From Aphanocapsa lilacina HA4352-LM1 (GTDB lineage: Bacteria; Cyanobacteriota; Cyanobacteriia; Gloeobacterales; Gloeobacteraceae), in the NCBI GenBank assembly GCA_019359725.1, contig JAHHGR010000045.1:1-37888 (forward strand): a stretch of DNA of 37,888 nucleotides, given 5' to 3'. Position numbers and translations under genes: made by a program. A model generated the notes under the pieces. It searched no databases, was not told where the DNA came from, and worked only from the letters and a program-made list of their open reading frames with translations. Below, one piece after another: positions 16,805 to 24,835 of the stretch. The stretch's first letter is position 1; each line of letters begins with the position of its first letter.

Positions 16805-17689
16805 GTGCGGATTTTATTTTGTATCCCTCATTACTTCAACCCCGAGGGCGGCGGCCGGCACGGCTCGCTCAAACGGGATTCCAAGCCCCGCCTTCAAGCG
16901 CTCGAAGCCTGCCTGGGCGCGTTGCATCAGTTATTTGGCCGCGGCCAGGGGATGATCGACATCCACCACCGCCGGCTGCTCGCGGCCAACCGCTCGATGG
17001 TCCACGACATCGACATCGTCCTTTGTACCACCGGAGAAGACCATTTGCTGGCCCGTGTGCAACTGCCGCCGCACCTGTTCGGCCATCGCGCCGCCGCCTG
17101 CGAACCGTTGCGCCTGGGCTTCGAGTGCCAGATGGTGCTGCGCGATGCCTTCGAGCACTACGACTACTGCTGCTATCTCGAAGACGACCTCGTTCTGCAC
17201 GATCCCTGGTTTTTCGCCAAACTCGCCTGGTTCAACGCCCAAGCGGAGCCGGTGAACGTTTTGCTTCCCAACCGCTACGAGGTCTCCAACCGGGGGCCGA
17301 TCCACAAAGTCTACGTCGACGGGAACCTGGCCCCACGCGTCACCGTTCCGTGGCAGAACATCGAAGGCCAACCGCCCATCGTCTGCCAGAGCCTGGGGAC
17401 TACCATTCACCTGGAGCGCACCCTCAACCCCCACTCCGGCTGCTATTTTCTGAGCCGCGAGCAGATGCGCCGCTGGGTCAACGCGCCCCATTTCCTCGAC
17501 GGCGACACCAGTTTCGTAGGCCCCCTCGAAAGTGCCGCCACCTTGGGCATCCTCAAAACCTTCAACGTCTACAAGCCCGGCCGCGACACACCGAGTTTCC
17601 TGGAAATCCAGCACTCGGGAACCGCCTTTCTCGACCTGGTCGGTCGGCAGGTGCACCTGAGCGTCAAAAGTGAGAGCGAACCTCACTAA
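16805..17689 (+). CDS. Putative GT-A-like sugar transferase, uncharacterised
   Basis: 294 residues. It begins with a strand typical of nucleotide-sugar enzymes (MRILFCIPHYFNPEGGG) and has an acidic DXD-like cluster (YLEDDLVLHDPWFF, about residue 124) of the sort that binds a metal-nucleotide sugar in GT-A glycosyltransferases. Later features include NVLLPNRYEVSNRGP, HSGCYFLSREQMRRW and LESAATLGILKTFNVYKP. The function is inferred from fold-level features only. GTG 16805 has GAGG shortly upstream. It lies 21 nt after a Uma2 gene on the same strand. The start resembles that of the glycosyltransferase at 18483-19697, but the rest does not. Confidence 0.65.
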   Translation: MRILFCIPHYFNPEGGGRHGSLKRDSKPRLQALEACLGALHQLFGRGQGMIDIHHRRLLAANRSMVHDIDIVLCTTGEDHLLARVQLPPHLFGHRAAACEPLRLGFECQMVLRDAFEHYDYCCYLEDDLVLHDPWFFAKLAWFNAQAEPVNVLLPNRYEVSNRGPIHKVYVDGNLAPRVTVPWQNIEGQPPIVCQSLGTTIHLERTLNPHSGCYFLSREQMRRWVNAPHFLDGDTSFVGPLESAATLGILKTFNVYKPGRDTPSFLEIQHSGTAFLDLVGRQVHLSVKSESEPH

Positions 17690-17723
17690 TGCCCAGATGT
17701 TTTTTCATCGCGGCTCGGGGCAA

Positions 17724-17752
17724 TTGACGTAAAATATAAGTATTATTTACGT
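17724..17752 (+). promoter_or_regulatory. Palindromic operator/promoter-like site before the RHH gene
   Basis: ACGTAAA (17727-17733) and TTTACGT (17746-17752) form a 7-bp inverted repeat; the inner bases AATA/TATT extend it imperfectly. A TTGACG (17724-17729) and a TATTAT (17741-17746) overlap the repeat, although they are not spaced as a standard -35/-10 pair. The site ends 29 nt before ATG 17782. It looks like an autoregulatory site for the RHH protein it precedes. Confidence 0.45.
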
Positions 17753-17781
17753 ACTCTTGAAAACGCCGGGAGGCCCGCTTG

Positions 17782-18096
17782 ATGGAGCCGGAAACTGAAA
17801 AGCAGCAGCCAGGAGAGCGCTCCAAAATGCGCGGAACCACAGAACTGCGGGCCGGAGCGGCCCACGATCGAGCGATTTTCGGCCCATCGACAAAAGTCCG
17901 TCTGAGCCTGGATGTCTCCCAGGAGCTTTACCAGGTACTCGACGAGATAGCCCGCATGGAAGAGACCACCAAAGCGGATGTGCTGCGCCGTTCCATTGCC
18001 TTGATGCAGGTGGCTGTCGAAGCGAAACGCCAGGGACTTAAATTCGGCGCGGCAGACCAAGACCAGGTTTTGAAAACCGAGATCGTCGGGATCTAA
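17782..18096 (+). CDS. RHH (CopG/Arc-like) putative transcriptional regulator
   Basis: 104 residues. An unstructured N-terminus of about 35 residues is followed by a ribbon-helix-helix-type domain at about 40-85: strand TKVRLSLDVSQ, helix ELYQVLDEIARMEE, turn, helix TKADVLRRSIALMQVAVEAK. ATG 17782 has GGGAGG (17768-17773) 8 nt upstream; TTG 17779 is less likely. A palindrome lies at 17727-17752. The stop is 4 nt before the next start, so the two genes are surely one transcript. It is likely an autoregulator of the pair. The role of the pair is unknown, and a toxin-antitoxin reading is possible but unsupported. Confidence 0.65.
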   Translation: MEPETEKQQPGERSKMRGTTELRAGAAHDRAIFGPSTKVRLSLDVSQELYQVLDEIARMEETTKADVLRRSIALMQVAVEAKRQGLKFGAADQDQVLKTEIVGI

Positions 18097-18100
18097 CTTG

Positions 18101-18451
18101 ATGGGCAACGCTCCCTCGCCCTCCGAAGGAGAGGGGCTTCCAAGCAAATTCGACCTGAGCCAATTGCCCGCCAACTGGACGGCCGAGATCAAAGCGGAGA
18201 CGCCCGAAGATCGGGCCGCGCGCATCAAGCGGGAGGATCGCAAAAGCTTGTTCCAGCTGATCCGGGATACCGCGCTTTTGTTCACCGCGTTGGGGGTGAC
18301 GGTGGCCGCTTTTGCCATCAGCGCTTCGCTTGTCACCAACCCACAAACGGCTCCCGATGATAAAAAGTGGGCTAGCGCCCTCCTGAGTTTGATCGCGGGG
18401 GGTGTGCTCGGGTATTGGACCGGCAAAAGCGCTAAAGACGGCAAAGACTAA
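18101..18451 (+). CDS. Small two-TM membrane protein paired with the RHH regulator
   Basis: 116 residues. A soluble, charged N-terminal half (ETPEDRAARIKREDRKSLFQ) is followed by two membrane helices, about 55-75 (LLFTALGVTVAAFAISASLV) and 90-108 (WASALLSLIAGGVLGYWTG), and a Lys/Asp tail (KSAKDGKD). ATG 18101 is chosen over TTG 18098. It starts 4 nt after the RHH gene. No family is recognised. It could be a small-molecule sensor, a stress peptide or a partner whose level the RHH protein controls. The small two-TM protein at 34576-34779 has a similar size class, but I see no clear homology. Confidence 0.6.
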   Translation: MGNAPSPSEGEGLPSKFDLSQLPANWTAEIKAETPEDRAARIKREDRKSLFQLIRDTALLFTALGVTVAAFAISASLVTNPQTAPDDKKWASALLSLIAGGVLGYWTGKSAKDGKD

Positions 18452-18482
18452 GGCTGGAGCAATCGTTGTGGCATTGACCCGC

Positions 18483-19697
18483 TCAATACTTTGCCAAAGA
18501 ATGCTGCAACCGGGCGATTTGCTCCGGTAGCAGCGCCTCCAGCGCGTAGTGCCGCTCGATCGTCCGGCGGGCATTGTCGCGCAAGGGCACCATCCGCTCG
18601 GGGCGTTCGAGCGCTTCGTCGAGCCGCTCGGCCACTTCCTCGGGGGCAAAGAAATCGACCAGCAGCCCATTGACGCCATCCTGGATCACTTCGCTCACCG
18701 GGGGCGTGCCGGAAGCGACCAGCAGGCAACCGGCGGCCATCGCCTCGAGCATCGACCAGGAGAGCACGAAAGGTCGGGTGAGATAGACGTGGGCCGAGGA
18801 GGCCTGCAGCACCTGCAGATACTCCCCGTACGGGAGCAGGCCGGTAAAGTGCACCCGCGAGAGATTAAGGGGGAACTTGGCGAGCATGAGTTCTTTGTAG
18901 CTCTGGCCCTTGGGAAGCGGCCGGCCGTAGGCCACACGGTTATCCCCCACGATCACCGCGTGGCAGTGGGGGCGGCGCTGCTGCAATAGCCACAGCGCTT
19001 CGATCAATTGCGGGAAGCCCCGGTAAGGCTCCATGCCCCGGGCGACATAGGTGACCAACTCCTCCACCTCCGAAAGATCCAGACCCAGTCGGGGCAGCAC
19101 CAGACGGCTCGGCCGGGGGCGGAAGTAACCCGTATCCACCCCGTCGTGCAACACCGCAATCTTCGATTGCAGTGGGGCTGGAAACTGCGAGCGCTGCCAG
19201 ACGGTGGGCGAGATGCCCAGATCGCAGGCGGCAAGGTCCATCAAGATGGGCACGTTCTTGATGCGCAACTGCGCCAGGGTGTCGGGGCTCGCCGGGTCGG
19301 ACGGGTCAAAATCGACGTCCGACCCGTGGGCGCGGTAGAACCATTCGAAGTAGCAGACCAGCCGCGCGTCGGGTAGGGCGTCTTTGATGTAAAGGGTCGG
19401 TCCCCAACCCGAGTGGCCGTAGACGAGGTCGGGGACAAATCCAAATTCTTTAAGACGGTTCACCAACCGGTAGACCGCCTGCCCCTGCAGCACGGCGTTC
19501 TCAAAGCCGCCCAAGTAGGGGTGCACCTCGGCGTGGGCCTGGCGCGACGGACCGTAGAGCACTTTGTGGACGCTGGGAAGTTCGCCTTCTTCGCGGCTGG
19601 TGCCAAAGACGACCTGGTTGCGGGGATCGGCCGCGAGGGCGGTGGCCAGATGGCGGAACTGGGCCGGGAAATTGGGGTGCAAAAAAAGAATGCGCAT
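18483..19697 (-). CDS. Glycosyltransferase family 4 (GT-B fold), paralog 2
   Basis: 404 residues, the same length as the protein at 3876-5090 and closely similar throughout: MRILFLHPNFPAQF, DLVYGHSGWGPTLYIKD, CYFEWFYRAHGSDVDFDP, VTYVARGMEPYRGFPQ, LLEAMAAGCLLVASGTPPVSE (split over the E-x7-E-type donor site) and NGLLVDFFAPEEVAERL. A nucleotide-sugar-dependent transferase is the safe call; acceptor and sugar are unknown. ATG 19697 is chosen by alignment with the paralog; the frame is open to 19769 but the extension looks non-native. It converges on the RHH/membrane pair with a 31-nt gap. Confidence 0.91.
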   Translation of the reverse strand: MRILFLHPNFPAQFRHLATALAADPRNQVVFGTSREEGELPSVHKVLYGPSRQAHAEVHPYLGGFENAVLQGQAVYRLVNRLKEFGFVPDLVYGHSGWGPTLYIKDALPDARLVCYFEWFYRAHGSDVDFDPSDPASPDTLAQLRIKNVPILMDLAACDLGISPTVWQRSQFPAPLQSKIAVLHDGVDTGYFRPRPSRLVLPRLGLDLSEVEELVTYVARGMEPYRGFPQLIEALWLLQQRRPHCHAVIVGDNRVAYGRPLPKGQSYKELMLAKFPLNLSRVHFTGLLPYGEYLQVLQASSAHVYLTRPFVLSWSMLEAMAAGCLLVASGTPPVSEVIQDGVNGLLVDFFAPEEVAERLDEALERPERMVPLRDNARRTIERHYALEALLPEQIARLQHSLAKY

Positions 19698-19800
19698 CGA
19701 CAAGATAGAGATTCCGTATGCCTGACATTCTCGGGGAGGGACAAACCATGACCAAAAGGGCTGCCTCACCCCCTAAAGATAGGCGCCGAGACTGATCGCC

Positions 19801-20643
19801 CTACCCGGCTTTTTTGACCGCTACGGTGCGGTGCACGGCGGTCCAGTCGTCCTTGGGGTCGAGGGCGGTGGCGGCGTCGGGCACCTGGCCGGTCAGCGCC
19901 GTGCGAAAGTCGCGGTCGAAGCGCGAGCCGGTGCCGAACAGGTCGTCGATGGCAGTCAGTTTTTCGCCCAAAGCCGGTAGCGAAATGTTGCTCAGATCCG
20001 CCGCTCCCACCGAACCGACGATCACCAGATGGTCGTACCCTTCAGGCTGGTTTTTAGGTGCGCTGAGGGTGATGATGACCTCGGGACCGTAGCCGATTTT
20101 GAGCGTTTCGCCGGGTTTGGTCGGTTTGCCGTAACCTGTGAGCGGGTGCAAAGGCGCCAGACGCAGATCCTGGTCGAGGTCAACGATGTAGATATACAGC
20201 GGTACCGGAGATTGGTTGGTGACTTCGACCACCAGCGAACGGCCGCTCGCAATCACCGTCGCATCGCCGTTCATCGCCAGCGGTTCGGCTGCGCCGGGCT
20301 TGTCCTTGCTGGATTCACGGGTCAGACGCTTCAATTCGACGGCGAGGGCATCTTTGAGTTTGGTGTAGCGGTTGGTCAGGTTGCGAATATTGAGGTAACC
20401 CGCCAGGTGCTCCAGGGTGGCAAGCGCCCCGCGCTCCGGGCGCATTCCGGCAAAGCGCGCCGCGCCCAGGGGCCTGCCGTCCAGTACAAAAACAAAGCGG
20501 CCATCCTGCACTTCGACCGCGGCAGGGGCGGCCTCGTCCTCAGAAGCGATAAGCAGGGGCGAATTTTCGAGGCTCTGGCGCAACGCCTCGGCGACGCGGT
20601 TTTTACCGTTGATGCGGATGGGCTGGGGACGGGGCGCGGGCAT
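19801..20643 (-). CDS. Stand-alone module resembling the C-terminal (DUF4384-like) part of bacterial caspase-type proteins
   Basis: 280 residues, no signal peptide, no membrane segment. The central part resembles the C-terminal region of cyanobacterial caspase-family proteins: a TNQSPVPLYIYIVDLDQD beta strand pair, then LRLAPLHPLTGYGKPTKPG, LKIGYGPEVIITLSAPKN and DHLVIVGS. The N-terminus has repeated strands (VEVQDGRFVFVLDGRPLG). No His/Cys caspase catalytic domain is present, and none is visible in the 950 bp upstream. It could be a split or decayed orthocaspase, or an independent adaptor. The family link is from pattern memory and moderate. Confidence 0.55.
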   Translation of the reverse strand: MPAPRPQPIRINGKNRVAEALRQSLENSPLLIASEDEAAPAAVEVQDGRFVFVLDGRPLGAARFAGMRPERGALATLEHLAGYLNIRNLTNRYTKLKDALAVELKRLTRESSKDKPGAAEPLAMNGDATVIASGRSLVVEVTNQSPVPLYIYIVDLDQDLRLAPLHPLTGYGKPTKPGETLKIGYGPEVIITLSAPKNQPEGYDHLVIVGSVGAADLSNISLPALGEKLTAIDDLFGTGSRFDRDFRTALTGQVPDAATALDPKDDWTAVHRTVAVKKAG

Positions 20644-21590
20644 GGGTTTGTCAGGGCAACTCCGTGCCTACCTTACCTTTTTTCCAAGCGCACCAAAACC
20701 CGCAGGGGCGAATGGCTTGCAGCGAGGAGCCCAGGGCGACATCGTTGCGGGGGTGCAATGCCTCACATCCGCAGCTCTGCACTCTTTTCGACAGCACAAC
20801 GGCAAATTTGAGGTATCGATTGGCCGCTGGTGCTCCTAAAATCTTGGCAAGAACACTTTTCGACTACACCAGAAGTGTCGGGTGACAGGAATTATAGGGT
20901 CTGGCCGCTCAAATCATGGGCAGGCGTCCACTGGTTCAACACTTCTGCTTCCGCGCCCATACTAGAGAGCTTGAGCAAAGCTCCCGAGCACGGAAACTTG
21001 AGTCATGGCCCTCGGCGCCGCGAAACTGTCACACTTTGTCGACCTGAAATTCATTGACCATGAAGCCAGATTCGACGTTGGTGTTCTCAAACCCACACAC
21101 CTAATATCTAGATAATCAATGGCTTTTCAGCGCAAAGCTCTCCACGAAGGCGAGGCTTTCATCTCAACTTGATAAGGTGATAATCTTTGAAAATCGACGA
21201 GAACTACAGGATCTCAATCGAGATGATAACACGGGTGAACCTCCGCCTAGGAGGCTTTTGCGAGGCGGGCCTGCCGGAGTCGCGGTGGAAATCGCTCAAA
21301 ATGTACGACGCAGAATTGCAGAAGCAATCAAACGCGCGATGCTCATGGAGGCCACCGTCGTTATAAAGCGGGGTAAAACTGCGTAGCCCGTGGACAGATA
21401 GCTAAGTCTTCGACTGCTGTAATGGGTGAATCCCCTTGAAGTGATTCTGCGAAAAAAAACTGTGGCGGCGAATCCATTACGACACCTGACGGTGCGCACC
21501 TGGTCGGTTATGTTAACTTCCTGGTGTAGAAGTGGTATTGTGTGCGACAGGAAAGACGTTGCGTGGGGTGAGGGACCGAGGGACAACTAC
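20644..21590. other. Gene-poor stretch, possible element remnants
   Basis: No gene is convincing over 947 bp. Short open frames (for example 21177-21386 plus, ending EAIKRAMLMEATVVIKRGKTA) lack a known family. CAGAAGTGTCG (20870-20880) and CAACACTTCTG (20937-20947) are inverted relative to each other with one mismatch. GTTCAACACTTCTGC (20934-20948) is the exact reverse complement of 37264-37278 beside the IS4-like transposase, which hints at a decayed insertion-sequence end. Base composition is lower in GC than the flanking operons. Confidence 0.4.
21513..21541 (+). promoter_or_regulatory. Weak candidate promoter for the exopolysaccharide operon
   Basis: TTAACT (21513-21518), 17-nt spacer, TATTGT (21536-21541). 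Each box matches four of six consensus bases. It lies about 50 nt before ATG 21591 and is the best pair I find there. Confidence 0.25.
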
Positions 21591-22796
21591 ATGAAGATCT
21601 GTATCGTCACACCCTTTGCCCTTTCCAACAGCCACGGCACCGGCGTTCAACTACTCCGATTGTTCGCCTCTGAAGATTACGCCCACCTTTACTGGTCCTC
21701 CGCCTCCGGTTTTAGCGAGACGGGCCAGTCTTTACTGCTCGAAGAACAATTTGACTGGTGGCCCCTCTCGCGCGGCAAGGGCCGGCTGGAGCAGGTGATG
21801 GGGCTGTTGGGGATGAGTTCGGTCTGGCGGCACAACGAACTGATTAGCGCCCAGTACCGGCGGCTGCTTGAGCGGGACTACCGCTGCGACGTCGCCCACG
21901 TCGTGGTCATCGACGAGACGAGCGCGCGCAAAGCCGTTTCGCTGTTGGGGGTGCTGGGTTGCCCCTACGTCGTGCATATCATGGACCTGATGCACCCGCG
22001 CGGCCTCGACCCCGCTTCGATGACGGGCTTTGGGCGCCTGTTCGCCAGAGCGAGCCGGGTACTGGCCCTCAGTGAAAATATCCGCCGGGAGGTGCGCAGG
22101 TTCCCCGGCCCTCCCTGTGAGATTTTTCCGATCGTGCGCAGCCTCGGCCGGGCGGTGCAAAGCCCGCCTGAATCCGGCGGGCCGCTGCGCATCGCCATGG
22201 TCGGTTCGCTCTATTACACCGAGGGTCTCAAGTGCCTGGCGGTGGCCTGGGATGAGTTGTCCCGGCGCTATCCGCGTCTGGAACTGGTCTACGCCGGCCC
22301 CGAGGCGCAGATCCGCAACTACCTGCCCGCCCGCCTCAAGGAGATCTTGGTCTACCGCGGCTACGTGCCCAACGAACAAGTCGAATCGATCCTGCTCGAT
22401 TGCCACCTTGCCTACCTGCCCGGTCCCTGCTGGCCCGCCGAAAAAGACAAATACAGCAAATATTCGATTCCTTCGCGCCTGACCGACTACCTGATGGCGG
22501 GCTTGCCGATCGTGGCCTACCTGGCGGACGGTTCGGCCACCAAGCAATTTCTCAACCCGCTGATGCCGGAGGCGGTGCGCCGGGCAATGCACCCGGCCGC
22601 CCTGATTGAGGCGGTGGCTCACTACGCGGATCAGCCTATGGTGTGGCGCGCTGCGAGCGGCACCGCCCACGCTTTTGCCGCCGGCCGGTGCACCGTCGAA
22701 GGGGTGCACGCGGTGCTGGCGGACCGCCTGCAGCAGGCGGCCGGATTGCCGCGGCCGAATTCGCGTGTGCAGGTGTCGGGGAACTCCGATGGCTAA
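21591..22796 (+). CDS. Glycosyltransferase (GT-B, family 4-like), first gene of the exopolysaccharide cluster
   Basis: 401 residues. The N-terminal domain opens KICIVTPFALSNSHGTG. An acceptor-domain linker region reads ASRVLALSENIRREVRRFPG. The C-terminal donor domain has AMVGSLYYTEGLKCLAVAWDEL, LELVYAGPEAQI, VYRGYVPNEQ and a SRLTDYLMAGLPIVAYLADG block in place of the canonical E-x7-E motif. It probably adds a sugar to a lipid-linked or polymer acceptor. ATG 21591 is chosen because family-type sequence begins there, although the frame is open to 21426. It is followed after 35 nt by a glycosyltransferase-methyltransferase fusion, so both probably act on the same glycan. Confidence 0.86.
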   Translation: MKICIVTPFALSNSHGTGVQLLRLFASEDYAHLYWSSASGFSETGQSLLLEEQFDWWPLSRGKGRLEQVMGLLGMSSVWRHNELISAQYRRLLERDYRCDVAHVVVIDETSARKAVSLLGVLGCPYVVHIMDLMHPRGLDPASMTGFGRLFARASRVLALSENIRREVRRFPGPPCEIFPIVRSLGRAVQSPPESGGPLRIAMVGSLYYTEGLKCLAVAWDELSRRYPRLELVYAGPEAQIRNYLPARLKEILVYRGYVPNEQVESILLDCHLAYLPGPCWPAEKDKYSKYSIPSRLTDYLMAGLPIVAYLADGSATKQFLNPLMPEAVRRAMHPAALIEAVAHYADQPMVWRAASGTAHAFAAGRCTVEGVHAVLADRLQQAAGLPRPNSRVQVSGNSDG

Positions 22797-22831
22797 TCGA
22801 TTAAGCTCGGACAGACGATGGTTGTACCACG

Positions 22832-24832
22832 ATGACTGCATCGGACCCGCTCAGTAGATTTGTCGAACTCACCGGCGAGACGGCCACGGCGCGCGAGCGC
22901 CTGCGCGAACTGTTGGGCAGCCAGATGGTGCTGCCGGAAGATCCGCCCCCCGAGCAGTTGCGCGCCCTCATCACCCGCGATCTGGCACTGTTGCGCGCAG
23001 CCGATGTGGTGATCACCGGCAACGAAGTCAACGAGCGCCACGGCACCGGCGTGCTGGTGCGGCGCATCTTCGCCGGCTGCCCGAATATCCTCTCGGTGCG
23101 CTCGCGCAACGACTACGGCGGGGAGCACGCATTCGGAGCGGTGAGCACCCTGATCGCCCACAGAGAGCCCCGCCGCCATCTGGTGTTCTACAACGTCATC
23201 CAGGCCCTGCGCGGCAGTACCGCCGGCCGGGTGGTGTGCATTCCCTATTACGCGAGCGACGCCCTCACCGCCATCGCCGTCAAAGAGCTGTTCGGCGTGC
23301 CGCTTTGCACCTACATCATGGACGACCACACGCTCTACGGCGACGGCATCCCCGACGGGTTGATGGCGGAGTTGCTCGCCAAGTCGTCTTTGCGCCTGGC
23401 TATTTCCCCTGAGATGCGCGCCGCCTACGTCCAGCGCTACGGCCTCAAGTTCTGGGTGCTGCCGCCGGTGGTGGAGCCGGGCCGGGTGCGCACCCAACCG
23501 GAACTGCCCGAAGCGCGGGTGCTGAGCTCTAGGACCGGCGTGCTCATCGGCAACGTCTGGGGCGAGCGCTGGCTCGAACGGCTGCGGCGCACAGTGGCAG
23601 GCTCCGGGCTCAAGCTCGACTGGTTTGCGAGCCTGCCACCGTGGCGCAACCTGAGTGCGACGGAACTGGAGCGCGACGGACTGCACCTGCGCGGCTTTGT
23701 GCCGGAAAGCGAACTGGCGCCGCAACTGTCCAACTACCCGTTCGCGGTGCTGCCCTCGGGCACCCTCGATGCCGGTGACGATCAGCAGGCGATTGCCCGG
23801 TTGAGCTTGCCTACGCGGGTGCTGTTTTTGATGGCCGCCTCCGGGATTCCGATTCTGGTGCTGGGCAGCCGCCGCACCGCAGCGGCGGGCTTCGTGCTGC
23901 GCACCGGCATCGGCGAGGTGGCCGACTATGAGGCGGCGAGTTTTCGCCGCGCCGCCGAGCGGCTGTGCGACCCCGCCACCCAGCGCGCCGTGCGCGCGCG
24001 GGCCGCCGCCGCCGCCCCCGCCTTTGCCGCCCAGGATGTTGGCGCGTGGCTGTTCGAGTCGCTCGAGCGCGGCGAACCCACCGACGATCGCTTCGAGCGC
24101 GCCCTGCACAGCGCTCCCGAGGACCTGACGCCTTATATCGGGCCGGCGGTGCCCGAGGGGGTGCAACTGGAGCTGCGCGCCGCCTTCGAGGCGCTGCGCC
24201 GACTCGGATCGCGCTTTGTGCCCGATTTTGTCCTGGATGTGGGCGGTTCGTCGGGGATCTGGTCCCACACCATGCAGCCGCTGTTTCCGAAGGCCCGCTT
24301 TGTGCTGGTGGAGCCGCTTTTGGATGAGTACGTCCGGGCCGGGCGCGATCGGCACATCAAAGCCCACCCCGAATTTGAATGGGTCAAAGCGGCCGCGGCC
24401 GAGCGGGAGGGCGAGACGACCCTGCTGGTGGACGGTGCGCTTTACGGCAGCTCGCTTTTGGATGCAGGGGAGCATCAGACCCGCCGCACCGTTCCGGTCA
24501 CGACCCTCGATGCCGTCGCCCGCGCCAAGCAACTCACCGGCCGCGGCCTGGTGAAGCTCGATGTGCAGGGGGCCGAGCACCTGGTGCTGGAGGGGGCAGC
24601 AGAACTGCTCCGGCGGGTGGACGCCCTGATAATCGAAACTTCGCTCGAAGCGGGGGCTGCGGGCGGCAAGGCCCTGGGCGAGATGCTCCAGATAGTGGAG
24701 CAGTTGGGGTTTACCTACGCCGACGATGCCGGGGAGTGGCGCGCGCCCGCGGACGGCCGGTTGCTGCAAAAAGATATTCTCTTCCTCAGAAAAGCGCCGC
24801 CCGCCCGTCCATCCACCGATGCGAGGAACTGA
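22832..24832 (+). CDS. Glycosyltransferase-like / FkbM methyltransferase fusion protein
   Basis: 666 residues, two enzymes in one chain. Residues 1 to about 420 form a GT-B-like half (VVITGNEVNERHGTGVLVRR, YIMDDHTLYGDGIPDG, RTGVLIGNVWGERWLERL, LRGFVPESEL, LFLMAASGIPILVLGS). Residues of about 440-660 form an FkbM-type SAM methyltransferase: motif I DFVLDVGGSSGIWSHT, acidic strand end RFVLVEPLL, and the FkbM signature GLVKLDVQGAEHLVLEGA. It may add a sugar and then O-methylate it, or methylate a neighbouring residue; this is inference from domain order. The ATG 22832 ribosome binding site is weak. The next gene starts 4 nt after its stop. Confidence 0.86.
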   Translation: MTASDPLSRFVELTGETATARERLRELLGSQMVLPEDPPPEQLRALITRDLALLRAADVVITGNEVNERHGTGVLVRRIFAGCPNILSVRSRNDYGGEHAFGAVSTLIAHREPRRHLVFYNVIQALRGSTAGRVVCIPYYASDALTAIAVKELFGVPLCTYIMDDHTLYGDGIPDGLMAELLAKSSLRLAISPEMRAAYVQRYGLKFWVLPPVVEPGRVRTQPELPEARVLSSRTGVLIGNVWGERWLERLRRTVAGSGLKLDWFASLPPWRNLSATELERDGLHLRGFVPESELAPQLSNYPFAVLPSGTLDAGDDQQAIARLSLPTRVLFLMAASGIPILVLGSRRTAAAGFVLRTGIGEVADYEAASFRRAAERLCDPATQRAVRARAAAAAPAFAAQDVGAWLFESLERGEPTDDRFERALHSAPEDLTPYIGPAVPEGVQLELRAAFEALRRLGSRFVPDFVLDVGGSSGIWSHTMQPLFPKARFVLVEPLLDEYVRAGRDRHIKAHPEFEWVKAAAAEREGETTLLVDGALYGSSLLDAGEHQTRRTVPVTTLDAVARAKQLTGRGLVKLDVQGAEHLVLEGAAELLRRVDALIIETSLEAGAAGGKALGEMLQIVEQLGFTYADDAGEWRAPADGRLLQKDILFLRKAPPARPSTDARN

Positions 24833-24835
24833 CAG

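Noticed and set aside
21177..21386. 69-codon plus-strand frame in the gene-poor stretch
   Set aside because: No Shine-Dalgarno sequence, no family, and two overlapping frames look equally plausible; kept only as a remark.
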